64,000 nucleotides of DNA. Source: Malania oleifera. Its lineage: Eukaryota; Streptophyta; Magnoliopsida; Santalales; Ximeniaceae. The stretch's first letter is position 1. Every line of letters begins with the position of its first letter. A program made the position numbers and the translations under genes. The stretch lies in assembly GCF_029873635.1 (NCBI RefSeq), contig NC_080419.1:63337040-63401039 (forward strand). Direction: 5' to 3'. Shown here piece by piece: positions 45,013 through 56,581 of the stretch. A model generated the notes under the pieces. That model had not been told where the DNA came from. It searched no databases and saw only the letters and a program-made list of their open reading frames with translations.

Positions 45013-47041
45013 TGTTGACCTCATAGGTCACACCCGGTTTTGATAATGACAAATACTCAAGTATTTGATGGCTATCTAGTTTATGTGAAGGTTTATATTC
45101 GCAGATACTTTGATGGCACATGAAGTAGAGTATGAAGACCCTGAAGATAATTTTATATTGTAATTCATTATTATTCAATTTAGGTCTGTAATAGTAAACA
45201 TAGGAAACGATCTGTAATAATCTCTGCATGTCATGTATGTAGGTAATTGTAAGCTCAAGACCTTAAAAAGACCTTAGAGATCACCCTCGACCGATGCCGA
45301 ATTTTTTAGGTGTCCTCATAGATCCTAGAAAGACCTTAGGTCCCTACAAAAATGCACAAAATAGTCCCCATGATCACTTATAATATCAAGGGAATTAGTT
45401 GAAGTGAAAATGGACTAAATAGGCAAAATTTGTGAGAGGTCGGGTGACCGAACACGTTGTGTTCAAAACACTTCGGGCGGCCGAATGGCTAAGAAGTCAA
45501 TGGGTTGACTTGATTTTGGGCGACCGAAAAATATATGAACGTACCATCTACGGGTGACCGAAGCCCTGAACTGGCTTTTTCCACCAACTCAGCCAACCGA
45601 ATGTTTACATTCAAATTGGGCCTCAGGCGACCGAACACATGAGTTCGGTTAACCAAATCATAGACCGGGCGACCAACACACGGACAGAATGGAATTACCT
45701 CAATTTAGCATACCGAACATACACTCAGGCACCTGAATGTTCAAAAGTTGCTTTTTGAACTGAGTCTACTCGGGCGACCAAACCAAGGTTCAGCCACCCA
45801 AAAACTCTCGGGTTGTTTATTTTTTACTGAGGTTAAAATTGTTTAAACGTGGTTATTTTTCCTAATTGACTTTTAAATAATTCTAATAATGCCCTATGAG
45901 TCCTTAACGGTCATAATTTGTACAACTTCTATACATAGAGCCTCATTTGTGCAAATTAGCAAGAGATTAGTGAAAATCATTAGCAAAAATCCTCTCAATC
46001 TCAGAAAGCTTATTTTGCCCAATCTTCTTCAAATACTCTCATACATTCATTCCTTTGATAAATCCTAGTATTGTGAGAGTGCGTATTGTGCTATTGCTTA
46101 GTATAGATTGCTTAATACTCCCATTACTCTTGATTGATTTATTTATTTATTTTGGGGAGTTAAGCAAGGTTTATCCCACAAATTTTATTTGATAAATCTA
46201 GTGTTGGGAAAAACTTAGTAGCTTGTGGATCTTTGCATTGTCATTACAAGATTCCTATAGCTATATTTTTGGTGTGCAAAATATTTTACAAGCTATGTTT
46301 TTCAAAAAATTCTTGTGCTTATTTCATTTGAGAAAAATATTTTTGAGTTGATTTGAATATTGTTTGCAGCATCTTTGAAACCCTAATCTAGTATTGAGAT
46401 TTGATATATCTAGTTTCAAAGAAATAGCTTGTTTAGAACACTCTTGAGCATACTTGTGATTATATCTTGTTGAGTGTTGCTTGAACAAAAATCACATCGT
46501 AGAGCTTACAATTTCCTACTGTTGATGTGTGGTTGATTGATTACATTTGGTACATATATGCTTGATTAAGAAGCATAATCACTGTACCCTGTCATATTGT
46601 GAAAAATACTGTTGTATTCCAGGCGTGGCTTGAGGGGGCGGTAATCCATCCCGATAAGGATTGTATGTAAAGGTTGAGGTTAGCCCTGTGTTAGTATGAC
46701 CTGGTTGTAAAGTTTAAGGTCAGCCCTGTGCTAATTGACCTGGTTGTTTAGGTGCTGCTCCACCCGTTAAGTGAGTCGTAGTGAAATCCTTGTGCTGGTG
46801 TAGCCAACGCGGGGACATAGGCAATTTGGCTGAACCTCGATAACATATTTGGTGTTAGTTTAATTTCTGCACTTTATTTTATGCACCTGTATATTTATGC
46901 TTTGATTAAATATCTGTCTGGGATTGAAATCGCTTAGACTGCCTTTAGGTTGCGTAATACTGATTGTTGGATTAGATAAACTTGTGAGGTAATTTTTTAA
47001 TCTCCAATTCACCCCTTGTTAGGATTGCACCAAAGCTAACA
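45013..47041 (+). repeat. 5' LTR of element F
   Basis: 2029 bp, TGTTGACC...GCTAACA. CCGAAC-type cluster 45430-45800, AACGG at 45906-45910, TATA-like TATACATA at 45930, conserved block 46613-46845. Confidence 0.87.
45906..45937 (+). promoter_or_regulatory. AACGG core and TATA-like box of LTR F
   Basis: CTTAACGGTCA at 45903-45913 and TATACATA from 45930, with a gap of 19 bp (45911-45929). Confidence 0.6.
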
Positions 47042-47043
47042 AT

Positions 47044-47055
47044 TGGTATTAGAGC
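47044..47055 (+). promoter_or_regulatory. primer binding site of element F
   Basis: TGGTATTAGAGC, one mismatch from the initiator tRNA-Met complement. Confidence 0.85.
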
Positions 47056-47093
47056 CTTGTCACTTAGACTTAGACGTTATTTAGTAAAAGATC

Positions 47094-48490
47094 ATGATGG
47101 CTCGTGTTAGTATATCCCATTCATGTGAGGGAAGGTTAGTCACGAACCCTCCAGTATTTTGTGGTGAAAATTATGCTGTTTGGAAATTCAGAATGACTGT
47201 ATTTGTGAAAGCTTTAAATTTAAGGTTTTGGAAAGTCATTGATCAAGGTGACACTGTGCCTATAAAAACCATTGATTGTGTTAATGTTCCTAAATCTGAA
47301 TATGAGTTGGATGATAATGATAGAAACTTAGTGCAAGTAAATTTTGATGCTATGAATACCTTGCTGCATGCTTTAGATTCTGATACTCTCTATGAGGTAA
47401 TGACATGCAACAGTGCTAAAGAGATCTGGGATGAACTTGAGAGGAGATATGGAGCATCTATGCAAAATAAAGTGATCACTCCTTGTGACTCAAGCTCTAC
47501 GGATCTTAAAGGAGGTAACCCGTGCTTTGTTGCTTTGACTAATGATGAGGTAATCTCAACTCCTTTGTGCTTTGTTCCATTTTATTAGATGAATCTGAAA
47601 ATGATTCATGCGATGATTTAAATGATGTATCTGAGTCTGAATCATGTGATGGTACTGATAGTGAAAGCATGTCTACTTATGAAGAACTGAAAATTGAATA
47701 TATTAGAATTCATAAGTTACTTGTTTAGCTAATAAAAGATATACTGCTTTGAAAAACAAGTATGAGACATTTTTGAAAGAATGTGAATCAAAAGTTCTTG
47801 TTGAAAGGGAAAATGATTTAAAAATCAAATAGTTAGTAAACAAGAATGAAAATTTAGAAAAAAAAAAAAATTTAATGTTGTAAGATCTCAAATTTCAAGT
47901 GATAATAAAAAAATCTTCTCATTACAGAATTCGAGTATAAAACAAACACAATGTCGAATGAATTCATAAAATTACAAAGTGTTTGCAAAAACTAGAAAGA
48001 TTCAAAAATGCAAGATCTAGAAAAGAAAATAGAAGACCAAGCAAAGATCATCTATACGTTCACTAGAGGCAAGGACAACTTTAATAAGCTGTTAGGTTCA
48101 CAAAAGATGACCTTAGATGAAGAAGGTATAGGTTTTAATGGGATTGAAAATAGGAAAAGGAAGAACCTATACATGGGGTACTTTGTAAGAGAATCTAAAT
48201 ATTATGCTAGTACCTCCTCCAATCCATACACTCACACCACATGCATCTTATGTAAAAAGAAGGGGCACATAAAATTTGATTGCCCATTTAAAAGGAAAGG
48301 TGTGAAACCCAAATGGGTCTGGAGAGTCAAAGTATCACCTAGTCCTAACCCATCAAGAATCAAAGACAGAAAAATGGTATGGGTTGTTAAGAAAGCAAAC
48401 CCCTTGAAATACAAGGAAGAATTTACTCAAACAGAAATTACATGGTTACACAATTTTTCCTTAACATTGAGGATTAGTAATAGGGGGTAG
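47094..48490 (+). pseudogene. element F gag
   Basis: Starts MMARVSISHSCEGR and is open to 47588 (164 codons) with ENYAVWKFRMTVFVKALNL and EIWDELERRYGASM (UBN2-like). A frameshift and A-tract indels disrupt 47570-48007 (coiled-coil region). It reopens at 48008-48490 with LEKKIEDQAKI, YMGYFVRES and an intact knuckle, CILCKKKGHIKFDC. It is the best-preserved copia gag in the window and the reference for reading the damage in E. Confidence 0.87.
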
Positions 48491-49189
48491 TGACGATTAT
48501 AAGCTTGGGAAGTGGTTTGGGCTTCAAATGTCAAATCTTAGTATATGCACTCACTGCTATTATTATACTAAGAACCATAGGGAAGCAAGCCATTACAAAA
48601 ATTTAAGTGTCTTATCCATTCTGAATTTAATTCATATATATCATATTGGTGGGGTAAAACATAAAAATATATCAGCTATAGCATGTTAGAGTAAAATCCA
48701 CTTCTAAATGGGCATGGCATCTCTGCTAGGTAAATAATTCTTAATGCTTAACTCACGCTTAAATATGAATATCTTAAGTTAAGCAACTGTTGTCCATTAC
48801 ACAGAGATGAGCTTTAGGGGTCTATCATGTTCTACATATCTTTAACCCTAATCTCAATGATCAAAATTTTAGTCATCACTCTAGGCCTATGCACTGCTGA
48901 TCACATCTCCTTATTCTCTTGGTGCTTATTAAAAGACATTTTTATTAATCAAAATTAGAGGCATTCACTAGGGGATTTGAGTTTCACTGTTAAATCAAAG
49001 TATTCCCTTTGAGTTTTTAAATATAAATTCTATTTGCATATTTTTTATTATTATTGTCATTGCATAGTTATTTTATTGTATATTTATTTGCATTTTTTCA
49101 TTATTACATATTTATTTTATTGTATATTTATTTGCATATTTATATTATTATTGTTATTACATATGTATATTGTTCTAAGAGTGAGAATT
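48491..49189. other. unassigned sequence downstream of element F gag
   Basis: No reading frame of note. It becomes AT-rich after 49010. No clear LTR edge or target duplication. It may be rearranged retroelement 3' sequence. Confidence 0.4.
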
Positions 49190-49487
49190 TAGTTTACCCA
49201 GGAGATATGCCTACACTACTCCTATGATAAATCTGCTTCGGTAGAAATGTCGGTGGCAGAGCTTCTCTTTTTTTTCTTTCTGTTGTTTCTTCCTTCCTTG
49301 AGGAAGGATCCTGAAGGTTATTTTATATATATATATATATTATATTATATTATTTTAATTAATAATTATTATTTAATTTTTTAAAATTTTAATTTTAATT
49401 ATAATTTTTAATTATTTTTTAATTAATTTTTAAAATTTTTTTTTAAGTATCATTCCACTAATCTTATTTAACTATTTTTTGGGTTAT
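49190..49487 (-). mobile_element. fragment of the TGTAACGCC-type gypsy LTR
   Basis: Segment 49228-49262 (AAATCTGCTTCGGTAGAAAT, then GTCGGTGGCAGAG) matches 38448-38482 of the solo LTR 36406-38974. The fragment ends GGGTTATTACA near 49487, like that LTR's end. Confidence 0.6.
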
Positions 49488-50548
49488 TACATTATGTGAT
49501 TATTTAGGATTTTTTTTGGTTATTGTATTTATTTAGATTTTTTTTTTTGTATTATAAATGTTGTTATTGTTCGTATATCTATTTAGGGTGTGTATATTAT
49601 TCTTGTGTTATTTAATATTTGTCATTTGTTATGTAATCATATGTGTGGATTATTTATTTAGGTCCTTGTTGTATTATTTAGTATTTTTATTATGGCTGTA
49701 TAGTCATATTTATTGTTGTGTTATTTAATACTTTGTTAATTGTTCATATTTGTGGCTTATTTATTTAGGGTTATTTAATGTTTTCCTTTATTATGTTTTG
49801 TTGTGTTATTTAATATTTTGTTATTATTACATATTCATATTTTGATTATTTATTTATGTTATTGTTGTATTATTTTTATTGTTTTATTGTTATATAAATG
49901 GCCTATGTGTTTAACTTAGGATTTTTATTTATTTTCACGTTATAATTGTATATATTGCTTATTTAGGGTTTTTTGATTATTGCATGTTTTAATTGGAGTT
50001 TTGATTATTGCATGGTATATTTTGGATTTTTATTATTGCATGTTATTTAAGGGTTTTGATTATTGCATGTTTTATTTAGGTTTTTGTATGTTTTAATTAG
50101 AGTTTTGACTATTGCATTGGTATATTTAGTATTTTGATTATTGCATGTTATATTTAGGGTTTGGAGTATTGCATGTTTTATTTAGAGTTTTGATTGGCGC
50201 ATGGTATATTTAGGATTTTTATTCCTGCATATTTAGGGTTTTGGTTATCGCATGAAGTTTTTAGGTTAATCATTATCGCATGACATTTGTAGAGTTTGAA
50301 TAATTTCCATAATTGTAATCATTTTCATTGTTTCCATTCTTATTGCATACTTTACATATTAATTTTAGGGTTTACCTTGTTTTCCATATCGGTATTGTAT
50401 ATTAATGGTAGGGTTTTAGTTATTTCCATAATTATTATTGTATATTTTACATATTAATTCTAGGGTTTGTTTTGTTTCCATATTATTATTGTATATTAAT
50501 GGTAAGGTTTCAATTATTTCCATTGTATATTTATTTTAGGGTTTGAAC

Positions 50549-51048
50549 TAGGGATGAGCAAACGGTCAGTTTGGCCAAATTCGGTTAATTAACCGAATTA
50601 ATAGAAATTTTCGGTTAATGAGAACTGTTAACCGAACCAACCGAATAAAGGGGCCTCATCGAACCAAACCCGACCGAATCACCTTTTCAGGTAATTCGGT
50701 TAATCGAATTAATTTGAAATTAATTAATAAAAACAGAATATAATTGTAGATTTTTTACCAATTACTAATTAATATATTAACAAATTAATATATACTAATT
50801 AACATATTAACAAATTAACATATACTAATTAACATATTATCAAACTAGCATATACCAATTAACATAATAACAGTTATTTCGGTTAACCGAATTAACATCC
50901 CTCTTAACCGAACCGATTAAAAGATTAATCAAACTTTGTAAAATCATAACCAAATTGCCCAATCCTATTTTCTTAACCAAACCGAACCGATCAATTTCGG
51001 TCTGTTAATTCGGTTAATTTGGGTTTCCCCGAATTATGCTCACCCCTA
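50549..51048. mobile_element. hAT-type MITE
   Basis: 500 bp with 12-bp terminal inverted repeats TAGGGATGAGCA and TGCTCACCCCTA (one mismatch), flanked by a perfect 8-bp duplication GTTTGAAC (50541-50548 and 51049-51056). The 8-bp duplication and TAGGG start fit the hAT superfamily. It has no coding capacity. It is rich in TTAACCGAATTA-type inverted motifs, including perfect TTCGGTTAACCGAA at 50878-50891. Confidence 0.9.
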
Positions 51049-51234
51049 GTTTGAACTATTTCCATACTATTATGTTGAATATTAGTTTTAGGGTTTAGTT
51101 GTTTCCATCTATGTATATATTGTGTAGGTTGATTATCATTATATTCGTATGATATTAATGTTTTATACTAATTTTATAGTTTATTATGTGTCATATTATT
51201 ATAGTATAGTATTGTCATTATTACTATTATTATT

Positions 51235-51465
51235 TTTTTTTTTTTGGGTACGACCCGGGTATCCGCCTACCGTCAACGACGTCCGTTTTACGGTCCGTCG
51301 CACCGGCCAGCGACTAATCCCACGCCCCTTGGATCCGGCCCCACATCACCACGAGGAGGGTAAACCAGGAGCCCAGGGGCTGAATCGAACCCGGGAGGCT
51401 CATTGCTGACCTCGTGAGAGGCACACCCGTAGTCCGCTCAACCACCTGAGCTACGCCCTGGGGGC
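51235..51465 (-). mobile_element. tRNA-derived SINE
   Basis: On the minus strand it begins near 51465 with a tRNA-like head: box A GTAGCTCAGGTGGTTGAG at about 51438-51455 and box B GGTTCGATTCAG at about 51379-51390. An unrelated body follows, then an A-tail (T-run 51235-51245). It is flanked by the 19-bp direct repeat CATTATTACTATTATTATT (51216-51234 and 51466-51484). The box spacing (about 50 bp) and the target duplication support a retroposed SINE rather than a tRNA gene. Confidence 0.9.
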
Positions 51466-51529
51466 CATTATTACTATTATTATTGTAGGATATTATTAAG
51501 GTATGTGTTATAATATTATTATAATAGGT

Positions 51530-51561
<32 letters not shown>

Positions 51562-51580
51562 GTGTATTACCATAGTATGT

Positions 51581-51581
<1 letters not shown>

Positions 51582-51642
<61 letters not shown>
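51582..51642. repeat. (ATT)n microsatellite
   Basis: About 20 uninterrupted trinucleotide repeats; shorter ATT runs occur at 51531-51560. Confidence 0.95.
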
Positions 51643-52399
51643 GTAAGTGTCATTATCATATATATGTATATTATGATAGGTATTATTATTATTATATGTA
51701 CATTAAGTTATGTGCTATTATTGTTATCATGGTATGTGTTATTATTATCTACATATATTAAGATATTTATTACTATTACGTATTTTTAGTATTTTAGCAT
51801 GACATAGCTCATTATGGTATTATTTTTATTGTTATGCACTTTCAGTATTTAATTTATACTATATGTTTATACTTTGAATAATGAATTGTAGTATTTATTT
51901 TCTTTAAGTATTTTTGTATTATATTATTATGTCTTTTTGTGTGGGTATGTCTCTATGATTATAAAAAGGACAATAAGCATTTCAGGCCACTTGTATTAGC
52001 CCTGGGGGGGGGGGGGGTTCTAACGAGATCCTATCTTTTGGGGTCTTATTAGACATTCCTAAATCATATTCTGTTTTAATTATTTTCCATTAATTGTATA
52101 TATTTTGTTAACTTATTTGTTTATTTAAATAGGAATAAATTAAAAGGTTATTAATATTCAATTTGGGATAATTTCTTAGTTAATTAAATACCATTCATAG
52201 GACGGGTGCGTAGGGGGTGCGAATACCTTCTCCTAGCATAACCAAACTCAAGATCCTTGAGTAGTAATCAGGTGTTCTAATCACACTCAAAAAAGTTAAT
52301 GGCGACTCCAAACTTCCTATTTTTCTCAAAAATCAAACTTATTACTTTTATTTACCTCCTTGGGGCACCCTCGCTCCCGGGACGTCGCAACAAAATATA

Positions 52400-53270
52400 T
52401 CCATTAAATCCTATTCATATATTCTAAGGGAAAAAACAAAATGCAAGTAAAACTAATCCCCTATTTTATAGAACAAAACATAGGGCAAACAATTAAGCTC
52501 CAAATTTTGGTGTGTTGTTTTGTGTAATTGTTATGATCCCTTTTGTACCCATATCTTCTTAACACCTACATATGAATTTATTTTAATAGAGTAAGTGTTG
52601 TAATAATGCCTATTTTTACTACAAAAATTGCATTTCACAAATGGACAACTCGATTGGGTAAATTTCTCAAAGTAGTTTTGGTAAATTTTTTGCTTTGGAT
52701 TACTTCTATGCCTAATAACAACTTTGTCAATGACACATCTTTGTCTCGTTAGAATTTTGTCCAAGTTTTTCTTTCCTTGAATAAATTTTGAAAGCACATT
52801 ATTGAAATCTTCAACTTTATTTTTCAAATTTTCATTTCCAATCTCAAATCATTGGTAAGGGAACTAGACATAATCTTAGCTTTCAATTCCTTATTTTCCT
52901 TTCTTAATTTCTTATTACAATAGATAAAATATTTTATTTGCTTTTGAGCTTTTGTATTAAAATCCAATATACTCAAAGTCATCAAGCATCATATAACTCA
53001 TTATAAGAAGGTTTATCATAACTGGATAGTCATATACCTCTTCTTTGTCTTTAATAACTATGAGACAATGGTTTGCTACTTCATCATCATTTTTTTCTTT
53101 TGTCTTCAATTAAAACATGTCACATCCATGAGCAAACATATAATCTTTTGATAATTTTATTTCTTCGTGTGTATCCTCTCATGTGAAACTCCAAGAATGT
53201 GCCAAATTGCTTAGTCATATCACAAGTAGATACACTATTGAATTTACTATGACCTAATGCACAAAACAAG
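52400..53270 (-). pseudogene. copia gag C-terminal fossil
   Basis: A 98-codon open part (52827-52531) reads LSKFIQGKKNLDKILTRQR, then a knuckle CNFCSKNRHYYNTY in which the last Cys is Tyr, then KKIWVQKGS. This order (coiled coil, 'GQR' stretch, knuckle, KxWVxKG) is the C-terminus of Sirevirus-like gag. Broken coiled-coil sequence continues to about 53270. It is only distantly related to the gags of A, E and F. Confidence 0.7.
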
Positions 53271-53303
53271 GTGTTCATTGCATTTGCAATTATTGTGTGT
53301 AAA

Positions 53304-53309
<6 letters not shown>

Positions 53310-53342
<33 letters not shown>
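53310..53342. repeat. (AT)n microsatellite
   Basis: About 33 bp of TA repeats. Confidence 0.95.
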
Positions 53343-53450
53343 CTAGTTTAGGCTTTGTCACACCATTTTCCACATAATTAGGGGAGTATATCCATATTCA
53401 ATAATATTCCATATTTCAAATCAAGGGATTGGAGATATATGGTGTAGTGA

Positions 53451-54234
53451 TCCTTAATTAAATAATAATAATTATTAATTAAATAATATTATATTATATT
53501 ATGTTGAGAAGCATCCAGAGGACTTACTGAGTAAGGTGAGTGTTCTAATAAGTATCAGTTGTTACTGCACCCGAGTTAATCGGGTAACGTTACAAACGAT
53601 ATCAGAGCATAGAGGCGCTTCATGTATGAGCGTGTAATATTTCCTTTTCAGGAACTTTCACTGATAAATATTGGTTATATATGTGTTAGTATAAGAAATG
53701 GTAACATAGCTTATGCAATTATATTTTATATTTATATGATTATGATTACATATCGGTATAATTTCTCAGATGATGTAATCATTAAATTAGTGTATTATGA
53801 TATAACTAAACTCATGTGCCACACACTGTAAATAATTTATTCCGTTTTACTGAGAGGTCTCTCACTCAAGCATTAAAATATTTTAGGGAACCGTAACAGA
53901 TTAGGAGATAGAGCTCCGAGATAGAGGGGTGTAGGTACCCTGATAGTCAGGGTAAGTGTCTTGTATTAGGGATGTATGATTCCTTAGAGTATATTATGGA
54001 TATTTGGGGATGTGTATAGATGGTTAGAACTTTGGTTATTTATATTTTGGATGATTTGTAAATATTGACTTCCACTGTTAGGGTTGTTTGTATGAGATTG
54101 ACTGTTTACCCGATACCTATTTCGGGTCGGATTTTGTTTGAAATGGCATCAGAGCTTGTGACGTGGCAGATGATTTGATTGACTTATTGATTATTGTTTA
54201 TAAAATAAAATGATATGTAAATCGGGGCATCACA
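53451..54234 (+). mobile_element. gypsy LTR fragment related to the Tekay-type LTRs
   Basis: 53522-53550 (ACTTACTGAGTAAGGTGAGT) is the reverse complement of 37066-37090 in the solo LTR. 53850-53870 (TACTGAGAGGTCTCTCACTC) matches the TGAGA...TCTCA block of the Tekay LTRs. It ends TCGGGGCATCACA at 54234. Other edge uncertain. Confidence 0.55.
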
Positions 54235-55136
54235 AATGTCTACTTAAACAACCCAACAAGGTGTTTTTATAGTGAGTTGGATGCTAGATGAATGAATAAA
54301 GCACCTCAATTTTCATTGCTTTTTGTGTAGTTTCATTTCACTTAACTAAGATGAATTCTATTTGGTGTCACGAGGTAGTAGCTTAATAGTTGGGAAAAAC
54401 GCACTTTTATGAGAGGGCAAGAATAAGGCCAAAGCATAGGAGACAATAATAGCAGCAAGGTAGAAGGGTAGACATATGGATTGGAGGCTGCAATTGTAGC
54501 AAGGTAGATGGGCATGCACAAGGCAAAGGCATGGAAGGCAGAGTAATAGTAATAGTAGGGTACAATGGCAAACACATGGTATGGGTAACAATAGCCAACA
54601 AAAGAGGAAACTGTGATTTTAAAAAAACAATTCTTTGTAATGGAATGTGTAATGGTGTGGACATCATATTTTTTTTTTTTTAATTTTATTGATCACTATT
54701 TGAAGGACAAGAAGTCTTTATTTTTTTATTTATTTTTATGATCCCACTTCATCTCACATTGGAGAACAATTTTGGTGCTTGGTTATGGACAATAGGTTAA
54801 GTGTCTGGTTATGGAGAACAATTTTGGTGTTTGTTTGGCGTAATGATGTGCACGAGGTGTTTGGTGTTTGGTTATGGAGAAAAACATTGAGCAACTTTGT
54901 ATCTTTTGTTTATGCAATTAAAATGTTTGTAATGTAGACAACTTTGTATTGTACATTATGAATTTACCAACTTGCCAACTTATGGAAAGAGCCATGGTTA
55001 TTTCATTGCCAACATGAACAAAATATGGCTAACTTAACCAAACAAACACGGCTTTACTATATTTGCAACTTATATCATTGCCATAACTTACACAAACAAA
55101 CATGGCAACTTACATCATGCCATGTTGCACAAAATA

Positions 55137-55613
55137 TCTTCATTGCTAAACTTATTTTATTTTGCCTTTTCTTTTTTGTTTTACAAAAAACAATGACCAT
55201 ATCATCACTTCCAAAATGTGACATTACAATAGAAAGAAAAAAAAAAAAAACACCACAATGGACAACAAATTCCCTTGGCCATATAATTATATGCATTACA
55301 ACAAAAGCCATGACCTATACTTCAAAAAACATCATCATTGCATCGAAAACCACCATCATTACATTATAGGTAAAGCAAGATTATCTTCATACCAAAGCCA
55401 ACAAAAATATCATTTTCATTGCCAATTTAACTTTGTCTCTTTTACGAAACAACAACAGTCATATCATTGCTTTCAAAATGTGTCATTACAATAATTAAAA
55501 AGCACGACAATTACAACAACAAAAAAAAACCCCATTACCATAGAACTATATGCCATTACAACAAAAATCACTATCATTACATAAAAAACCACCACCATTA
55601 CATTATATACTAC
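55137..55613. repeat. diverged tandem duplication of about 250 bp
   Basis: Copy 1 (55137-55367) and copy 2 (about 55405-55613) share in order: TTCATTGC..AACTT, TTTTACRAAACAA, CATATCATYRCTTYCAAAAT, GTGWCATTACAATA, TATATGCATTACAACAAAA, and CCACCATTACATTATA. Substitutions and small indels are many, so it is old. Confidence 0.75.
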
Positions 55614-56191
55614 ATGCCCATGTTAGGGACACTATCCTCAAATTTTAAAGTTGGATAACCATCCTCATCCACCAAACCAATACTTATGATATAAACACAA
55701 AAACCACCATTAACACACACAAGATCTTTACTTTGAACTTTTCTATTATTAATTCTTCTTAATATCCTCTTCACTTTCCAGAGCAAGCCAAGAGTGACCT
55801 CTTTTTACTCTTTCTTCCAAAGCCACATCATAACACTTGAAATACCACAAAATTTACTCACTTGGACAACAAATATCAAAATAAAGACACATTTAACACA
55901 TGGAGAAACAAAGGCCAACAATATGGAACATTGAATTTACTTAATAACATTCATATTACCCCATAATTTCTATATCCAAGGAATACCCTACTTGGATTAA
56001 CATCAGTTATGATATTCTTACAAAAGCTATATCGCCATAATAGCAGATTAGAATGACAAGATTTGATGGGTGGCTCTCGGTGTTTGATCTAGGTATACAA
56101 CTGTAGTTGTTGTATTCCTCCTCTATCGACCTGGGTTTCATCTCTAGGTAATGAAAATTATAAGAAAACAAGAGTCGAAGATTAGGGAAGG

Positions 56192-56337
56192 CATGCGAGA
56201 AGGTTTTGCACATTTACGTTTCATTTAAATAATAAATTTGGATTTATTTGAGTCATTATTAAAGAAAGCACCATGTGAAGGTTTTGCATATTTTCATTTC
56301 ATTTGAATGATGAATTTAGATTCATTTAAGTCATTGA
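56192..56337. repeat. tandem duplication just upstream of the promoter
   Basis: GAAGGTTTTGCACATTTACG... (56192) recurs as GAAGGTTTTGCATATTTTCA... (56275) over about 62 bp, ending GAGTCATTA / AAGTCATTG. It lies 30-170 bp upstream of the TATA box. Confidence 0.8.
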
Positions 56338-56364
56338 ACTTCCATCCTTATTTTGGTTACCATT

Positions 56365-56380
56365 TATATATATATAAATA
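56365..56380 (+). promoter_or_regulatory. TATA box of the host gene
   Basis: TATATATATATAAATA, about 200 bp before the start codon, followed by a CT-rich stretch (56485-56570) typical of plant 5' leaders. Confidence 0.55.
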
Positions 56381-56581
56381 ACTTAAAAGTTAAGTTCGGT
56401 TTGTTATTCGATCTTCATTTCAATTTCCATTTCCATTTTTCTACTGCGTAACAGTAACAATATTGCAGCGGGTTGGTTATTCTGACTGCTCCTCTCGACT
56501 TGAGACTGCAGCAAAAGCTACAAAGATCTCTCATCCTCCCCGTCTTTCTTTCCTCTCCTTCTTCCATTGCACTTGCATGTA

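Larger units (their letters stand above)
45013..48490 (+). mobile_element. Sirevirus-like element F, 5' LTR and gag only
   Basis: Inserted in E's 3' LTR. 5' LTR, primer site and gag are present. After 48490 the sequence no longer resembles E or A in order, so the element is truncated or rearranged there. No 3' LTR is found in the window. Confidence 0.8.
49488..52392. other. AT-rich degenerate repeat region, possibly a Tat-type LTR
   Basis: At 49930-50300 a unit of about 35 bp like 'ttatttagggttttgattat' plus 'tgcatg' recurs eight to ten times with drift. 52200-52392 has GGTGCGAATACC, ATGGCGACTCC and a terminal CGGGACGTCGCAACA. These resemble the 3' end of Tat/Ogre-type gypsy LTRs, but I cannot place the 5' end. 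A MITE and a SINE are inserted within it. Confidence 0.4.
54235..56350. other. intergenic region upstream of the host gene
   Basis: AT-rich with no coding evidence. It contains a diverged tandem duplication at 55137-55613 and another at 56192-56337 (listed separately), and a T-run at 54669-54680. Confidence 0.6.

Noticed and set aside
49930-50540. Interstitial telomere repeat
   Set aside because: TTTAGGG occurs repeatedly but never as adjacent heptamers; it is part of a longer unit.
51370-51465. tRNA gene on the minus strand
   Set aside because: Box A and box B are present, but the acceptor end is not paired, an unrelated body and A-tail follow, and a 19-bp duplication flanks it; it is a SINE head.
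51562-51789. Open frames coding mainly poly-Ile or poly-Tyr
   Set aside because: Pure translation of an (ATT)n microsatellite.
52300-52320. Tat/Ogre primer binding site (ATGGCGACTCC)
   Set aside because: The start of the motif fits, but the sequence after it does not, and a better LTR end lies at 52392; left as part of an uncertain LTR.
54342-55369. Several 60-115 codon frames on both strands
   Set aside because: Low-complexity composition in duplicated AT-rich DNA, no motif, and they overlap one another in different frames.
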